Below the pieces are notes generated by a model. The model had not been told where the DNA came from, did not search any database, and saw only the letters and a program-made list of their open reading frames with translations. Below are positions 4,445 through 7,509 of a DNA stretch of 7,509 nucleotides, piece after piece. Within the stretch, counting starts at the first letter, position 1, and each line of letters starts with the position of its first letter. Source of the stretch: Candidatus Thorarchaeota archaeon (GTDB lineage: Archaea > Asgardarchaeota > Thorarchaeia > Thorarchaeales > Thorarchaeaceae); assembly GCA_016840965.1 (NCBI GenBank), contig JAEORI010000308.1, positions 1-7,509 on the forward strand, written 5' to 3'. The translations under genes were made by a program, and so were the position numbers.

Positions 4445-7438
4445 ATGGCCATTCGTGTTCTTATGGTTGACGACGACCCAGTGCATCTAGAACTTAGTGA
4501 ACAGTTCTTGAAACAGCAGAGTCCAGAGTATGAAATCGTTTCGGTGGAAACCCCAGATGAGGCAATGAATCTCCTTCTTGAGGAAAAGTTCGATGCCGCA
4601 GTTTGTGACATCGATCTTGGCGAAAACCAATCCACAGGTCTCGATATTCTGGAACAGATTAGAGTAAACAAGAATGATATTCCGGTAATCATTTTCACTG
4701 GGAAGAGTCGAGAGGAAATTGCGATTCAAGCACTCAATCTTGGGGCAGACTATTATATTCGGAAGAGTTCATCGAAGATTGAGGGATTGTACGCTGAGCT
4801 ATCATACTATATTCTCACCGCAGTACAGAAACGTATGATTGAGAGAGCACTTTTCAAGTCAGAACGTAAACTAAGGGAGAGTGAGGCTAAACTTGCAGAG
4901 GCACAACGTATTGCGCATTTAGGACATTGGGAGTGGGATATAGAGTCAAATATTGATATTTGGTCAGACGAAATCTATCGAATATTCGGACTTGCTCCTC
5001 AAGAATTTTCAGCCACATATGAAGCATTTCTAGAGTCAGTACACGAAGACGATAGAGAATTTGTACAACAATCAGTTGATGCCGCAATTAAGGAGAAGAA
5101 ACCCTATTCAATAGATCATCGAATTGTGCGGCCAGATGGGACAATCCGTTTTGTTCATGAAGAAGGTGAAGTAACCTTTGATGAAGAAGGAAAAGCTGTT
5201 AGGATGATTGGTACAGTTCAAGACACGACAGAACGAATTCAACACGAAACCCTCCTGAGGAAGGAACGGGACAAAGCGCAGAGATACCTTGACTTAGCAG
5301 GCGTGATGATACTAGCTTTGGACACCCAATATAATGTAACAATGATAAACCAAAGAGGGTGTGAACTTCTTGAGTGCAACGAGGCAGATATCGCAGGTAC
5401 GAACTGGATTGAGTCTCACATTCCTGAACACAGTAGAAAGACTGCAACAGAGTATCTTGATTCGTTAGTTTCGGGAGGGCCAGGAGGAACTTGTGAGATG
5501 ATCATTCAAACTCTTTTAGGGACTGAAAAGAGGATACTATGTCAAGATCAAGTGCTTACTGATGAGGAGGGTAAGGTGACTACAATCCTTTGCTCTGCTC
5601 GAGAGATCGAGTTGGTTGAAGCTGAGAAAGCACCGATGACAGAAACATTACAGATTCGAGAAGAGCTATGGCGGGGTGTTTTTGATCATGCACCTGCGGC
5701 AATAGGAATCTTCGACTCAGAAGGATTGCTCATCGACATTAACGAAGCTGGCTTAGAGTTGCTTGGTGTAAAGAACCGAGATGATGTCCTAGGACTCAAT
5801 CTTTTCAAAGATTCAAAATTACCAGAAAATGTTTTGGTGAGTATAAGTAAAGGAGAGGTGTATCGATTTGATTACAAATGGGATTTTGAGTATGTAGCAC
5901 AACGGGAGCTCCTCCAGACCGCGCGTAGTGATGTAATTTACATGGATGTTACGCTTTCATCCCTCCAAGATGGGGAGGGAAAATCTCGTGGATATGTACT
6001 CCATGCTTCAGATATGACTGAACGCAAACTCACTGAAAATGCTCTCAAAGCGAATGAGGAGATGTTTCGCACAATTTTCGAAGAGTCTCCAATCTGCATT
6101 GAACTCTTCGACGCGGATGGGATACTTGTAGGCGCAAACAAGGCAGCTCTTGACCTTTTTGGGGTCGATAATCTGGAGAATTTCGTGGGTTTCGACCTTT
6201 TTGGAGACCCTAACGCTCCAGATTATGTAAAAGACAATCTTCGTAGAGGAGATATGGCTATGACTGAGTATCGATTTGATTTCTCGAAAGTCAAGGTTCA
6301 TGATCTCTATAAAACGAGTAAGAGTGGCATCATGCATATTGATTGTGTTTATTCGCCAATCAAATATGGGAAAGAAGAGAACCTCCGAGGATTCATTATT
6401 CATGTACAGAATGTAACAGACAGGGCTCTGGCCGAACAGGCTTTAGTAGAGAGTAGAGAAAGCTACAAAGAACTGTATAACAATGCCCTGGTAGGACTAT
6501 TCAGAGTCAGGATATCCGATGGAATGATACTCGAATGTAATGAACAATTCGCCAAGAGTTTTGGATTTGAAGAGAAAGTATCAATGAATGATGGTTCGAG
6601 TTTCATCAAGGATTTTCTCGTTCAACCAAAGGAATGGGAGCAACTTAAGACGAAGATCCATAGGGAGCAGAGATTTGTTACCGAACTCCCTGTAAATACA
6701 AAAGATGCTGAACGTAGGTGGATGCGTTTCTCTCTCAGTCTCTGGTCTGATAAGGGATACATTGAGGGAGTCATAGCAGACATCACAGAACACAAACAAG
6801 CAATAGAGATGTTGAAGAAACAGAAAGAAGAACTTAGCGATTTCGCACACACCATGAGTCACGATCTGAAGAACATATTTCATAACATGCTTGGTTTCAT
6901 TGAGCTGATAGAAGATGAACAGAACCTCAGTCATCTCATAAAACTACGAACTCTATTGAATGAAACTAGTGAAATGGTTGACCACTCGGTAGCACTCGCA
7001 GACGCAGGGTTAATCATTGAGGAAACTGAGAATGTTGAATTGACTTCGCTCGTGAAAGAGGTCGCAGATTCGATCATCCCACAGAGTGTGGATTATTTAC
7101 AAGAAGAGCTTCCCGTTGTTAACGCAGACCAGCGGAAGGTCGCTCAAATCTTTCGAAATCTCTTTGATAACGCAATTCAACATGGGCAACCCAAAAGGAT
7201 AGAAGTGAAAGGAGTAAAAACTGATGGAGCGTATCGAATCAGGATAACGAATGATGGGAAGATTATTCCAGATTTTCAGCGTTCCAAAATTTTCCTTCGT
7301 GGTTTTACAACGAGTAAGAACGGACAGGGTTATGGACTGGCTATTGTCAAACGTCTTGTTGAAGCACATGGCTGGACAATTAAACTTCTTGCTGAGAGAG
7401 TAACCACCTTCGAAATTGTAATTCCTGAATTGCAGTGA
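4445..7438 (+). CDS. Soluble sensor histidine kinase: REC, five PAS, HisKA-like, HATPase
   Basis: This is a 997-residue cytosolic two-component kinase with no signal peptide or membrane segment. Residues 1-125 form a receiver domain: acidic pocket D9-D11, phosphoacceptor D55 (in CDIDLG), T85 and K107. Five PAS domains follow at roughly 152-265, 279-390, 406-530, 538-660 and 673-785, several ending in a PAC-type D-x-T-E motif (for example DTTERI and DITEHK). PAS3 and PAS4 look like diverged tandem copies. The dimerisation/phosphotransfer domain (about 793-865) carries H806 in SHDLKN. The ATPase domain (about 893-996) has the N-box NLFDNAIQHG (N905, N909), the G1 box NDGK (D937), the F-box-like FLRGFTTS, and the G2 box GQGYGLA (960-966). 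All catalytic residues are present, so it should be active. The receiver at the N-terminus may accept phosphate from another kinase and gate this one. No separate response regulator is in view. The ligands of the PAS domains are unknown. There is no clear Shine-Dalgarno; see the AT-rich box at 4412-4422. Confidence 0.95.
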   Translation: MAIRVLMVDDDPVHLELSEQFLKQQSPEYEIVSVETPDEAMNLLLEEKFDAAVCDIDLGENQSTGLDILEQIRVNKNDIPVIIFTGKSREEIAIQALNLGADYYIRKSSSKIEGLYAELSYYILTAVQKRMIERALFKSERKLRESEAKLAEAQRIAHLGHWEWDIESNIDIWSDEIYRIFGLAPQEFSATYEAFLESVHEDDREFVQQSVDAAIKEKKPYSIDHRIVRPDGTIRFVHEEGEVTFDEEGKAVRMIGTVQDTTERIQHETLLRKERDKAQRYLDLAGVMILALDTQYNVTMINQRGCELLECNEADIAGTNWIESHIPEHSRKTATEYLDSLVSGGPGGTCEMIIQTLLGTEKRILCQDQVLTDEEGKVTTILCSAREIELVEAEKAPMTETLQIREELWRGVFDHAPAAIGIFDSEGLLIDINEAGLELLGVKNRDDVLGLNLFKDSKLPENVLVSISKGEVYRFDYKWDFEYVAQRELLQTARSDVIYMDVTLSSLQDGEGKSRGYVLHASDMTERKLTENALKANEEMFRTIFEESPICIELFDADGILVGANKAALDLFGVDNLENFVGFDLFGDPNAPDYVKDNLRRGDMAMTEYRFDFSKVKVHDLYKTSKSGIMHIDCVYSPIKYGKEENLRGFIIHVQNVTDRALAEQALVESRESYKELYNNALVGLFRVRISDGMILECNEQFAKSFGFEEKVSMNDGSSFIKDFLVQPKEWEQLKTKIHREQRFVTELPVNTKDAERRWMRFSLSLWSDKGYIEGVIADITEHKQAIEMLKKQKEELSDFAHTMSHDLKNIFHNMLGFIELIEDEQNLSHLIKLRTLLNETSEMVDHSVALADAGLIIEETENVELTSLVKEVADSIIPQSVDYLQEELPVVNADQRKVAQIFRNLFDNAIQHGQPKRIEVKGVKTDGAYRIRITNDGKIIPDFQRSKIFLRGFTTSKNGQGYGLAIVKRLVEAHGWTIKLLAERVTTFEIVIPELQ

Positions 7439-7491
7439 TATTAGAGCGACTGGCGTGCTTGTGCATATCGGCGCCAATTTCTACTCATAGG

Positions 7492-7504
7492 GGCAAGCTT
7501 AATA
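7492..7504 (+). promoter_or_regulatory. Probable BRE/TATA promoter for a gene beyond the right edge
   Basis: GGCAAG followed by CTTAATA resembles the other BRE-TATA pairs in this window. It lies 54 bp after the kinase stop and would place a transcription start about 20 bp beyond the window end. The rest of the 7439-7509 stretch holds nothing else I can support. Confidence 0.45.
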
Positions 7505-7509
7505 GGTTA

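Noticed and set aside
7451..7476. TGGCG/CGCCA inverted repeat after the kinase as a terminator
   Set aside because: The stem is only 5 bp with a 16-nt loop and the following bases are not a proper T-run.
7097..7477. Minus-strand open frame over the 3' end of the kinase (and other antisense frames within 4487-6934)
   Set aside because: They lie opposite the conserved ATPase, PAS and receiver coding sequence and show no recognisable domain or start signals.
1..7509. CRISPR array, tRNA or rRNA gene, insertion sequence or attachment site
   Set aside because: No regularly spaced repeats, cloverleaf-like sequence, transposase, terminal inverted repeats or target duplications were seen on either strand.

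Overview
The window looks archaeal. TATA-like boxes with upstream purine-rich (BRE-like) stretches precede several genes, some genes appear leaderless while others carry a GGAGG Shine-Dalgarno, and the first gene resembles an archaeal radical SAM/SPASM family. Moderate GC, a large soluble multi-PAS sensor kinase and a lone larB would fit an Asgard archaeon (Thorarchaeota-like) or a related uncultivated euryarchaeal or TACK lineage. That placement is an impression; no rRNA or other marker gene is present.

Layout. 1-627 (+) is the 3' part of a radical SAM/SPASM enzyme, entering from the left edge. 668-1456 (+) is larB, the first enzyme of nickel-pincer (NPN) cofactor synthesis. It converges on a GNAT acetyltransferase (minus strand, from about 1959 down to 1459), with only 2 bp between the stop codons. 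A second, unrelated GNAT gene (plus strand, about 2077-2574) is divergent from the first. Both GNAT genes encode the expected N-terminus in frame, yet neither has an ATG, GTG or TTG there. The first has a perfect GGAGG 8 nt before an ATT codon; the second has a weak AGGGA 6 nt before a CTG. At 2643-2792 (+) there is a 49-residue protein starting at TTG, with its own TATA box and GGAGG; it has a charged head, a CxxC and a single C-terminal membrane segment. 2891-4387 (-) encodes a 498-residue polytopic membrane protein of unknown function with a charged cytosolic-type tail, followed by a strong hairpin. Divergent from it, 4445-7438 (+) encodes a 997-residue soluble sensor kinase: receiver domain, five PAS domains, phosphoacceptor-His domain, ATPase domain. 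The remaining 70 bp end in a probable promoter for the next gene.

How the parts relate. No single pathway unites the window. The membrane protein and the kinase share a 57-bp divergent promoter region with one nearly symmetric AT-rich box about 29 bp from each start codon, so they may be co-regulated. The two GNAT genes share a 117-bp divergent region with separate promoters. No larA, larC or larE, no precursor peptide adjacent to the SPASM enzyme, no mobile element, no CRISPR array and no tRNA or rRNA gene is visible. Gene density is high and no gene-free stretch exceeds about 120 bp.
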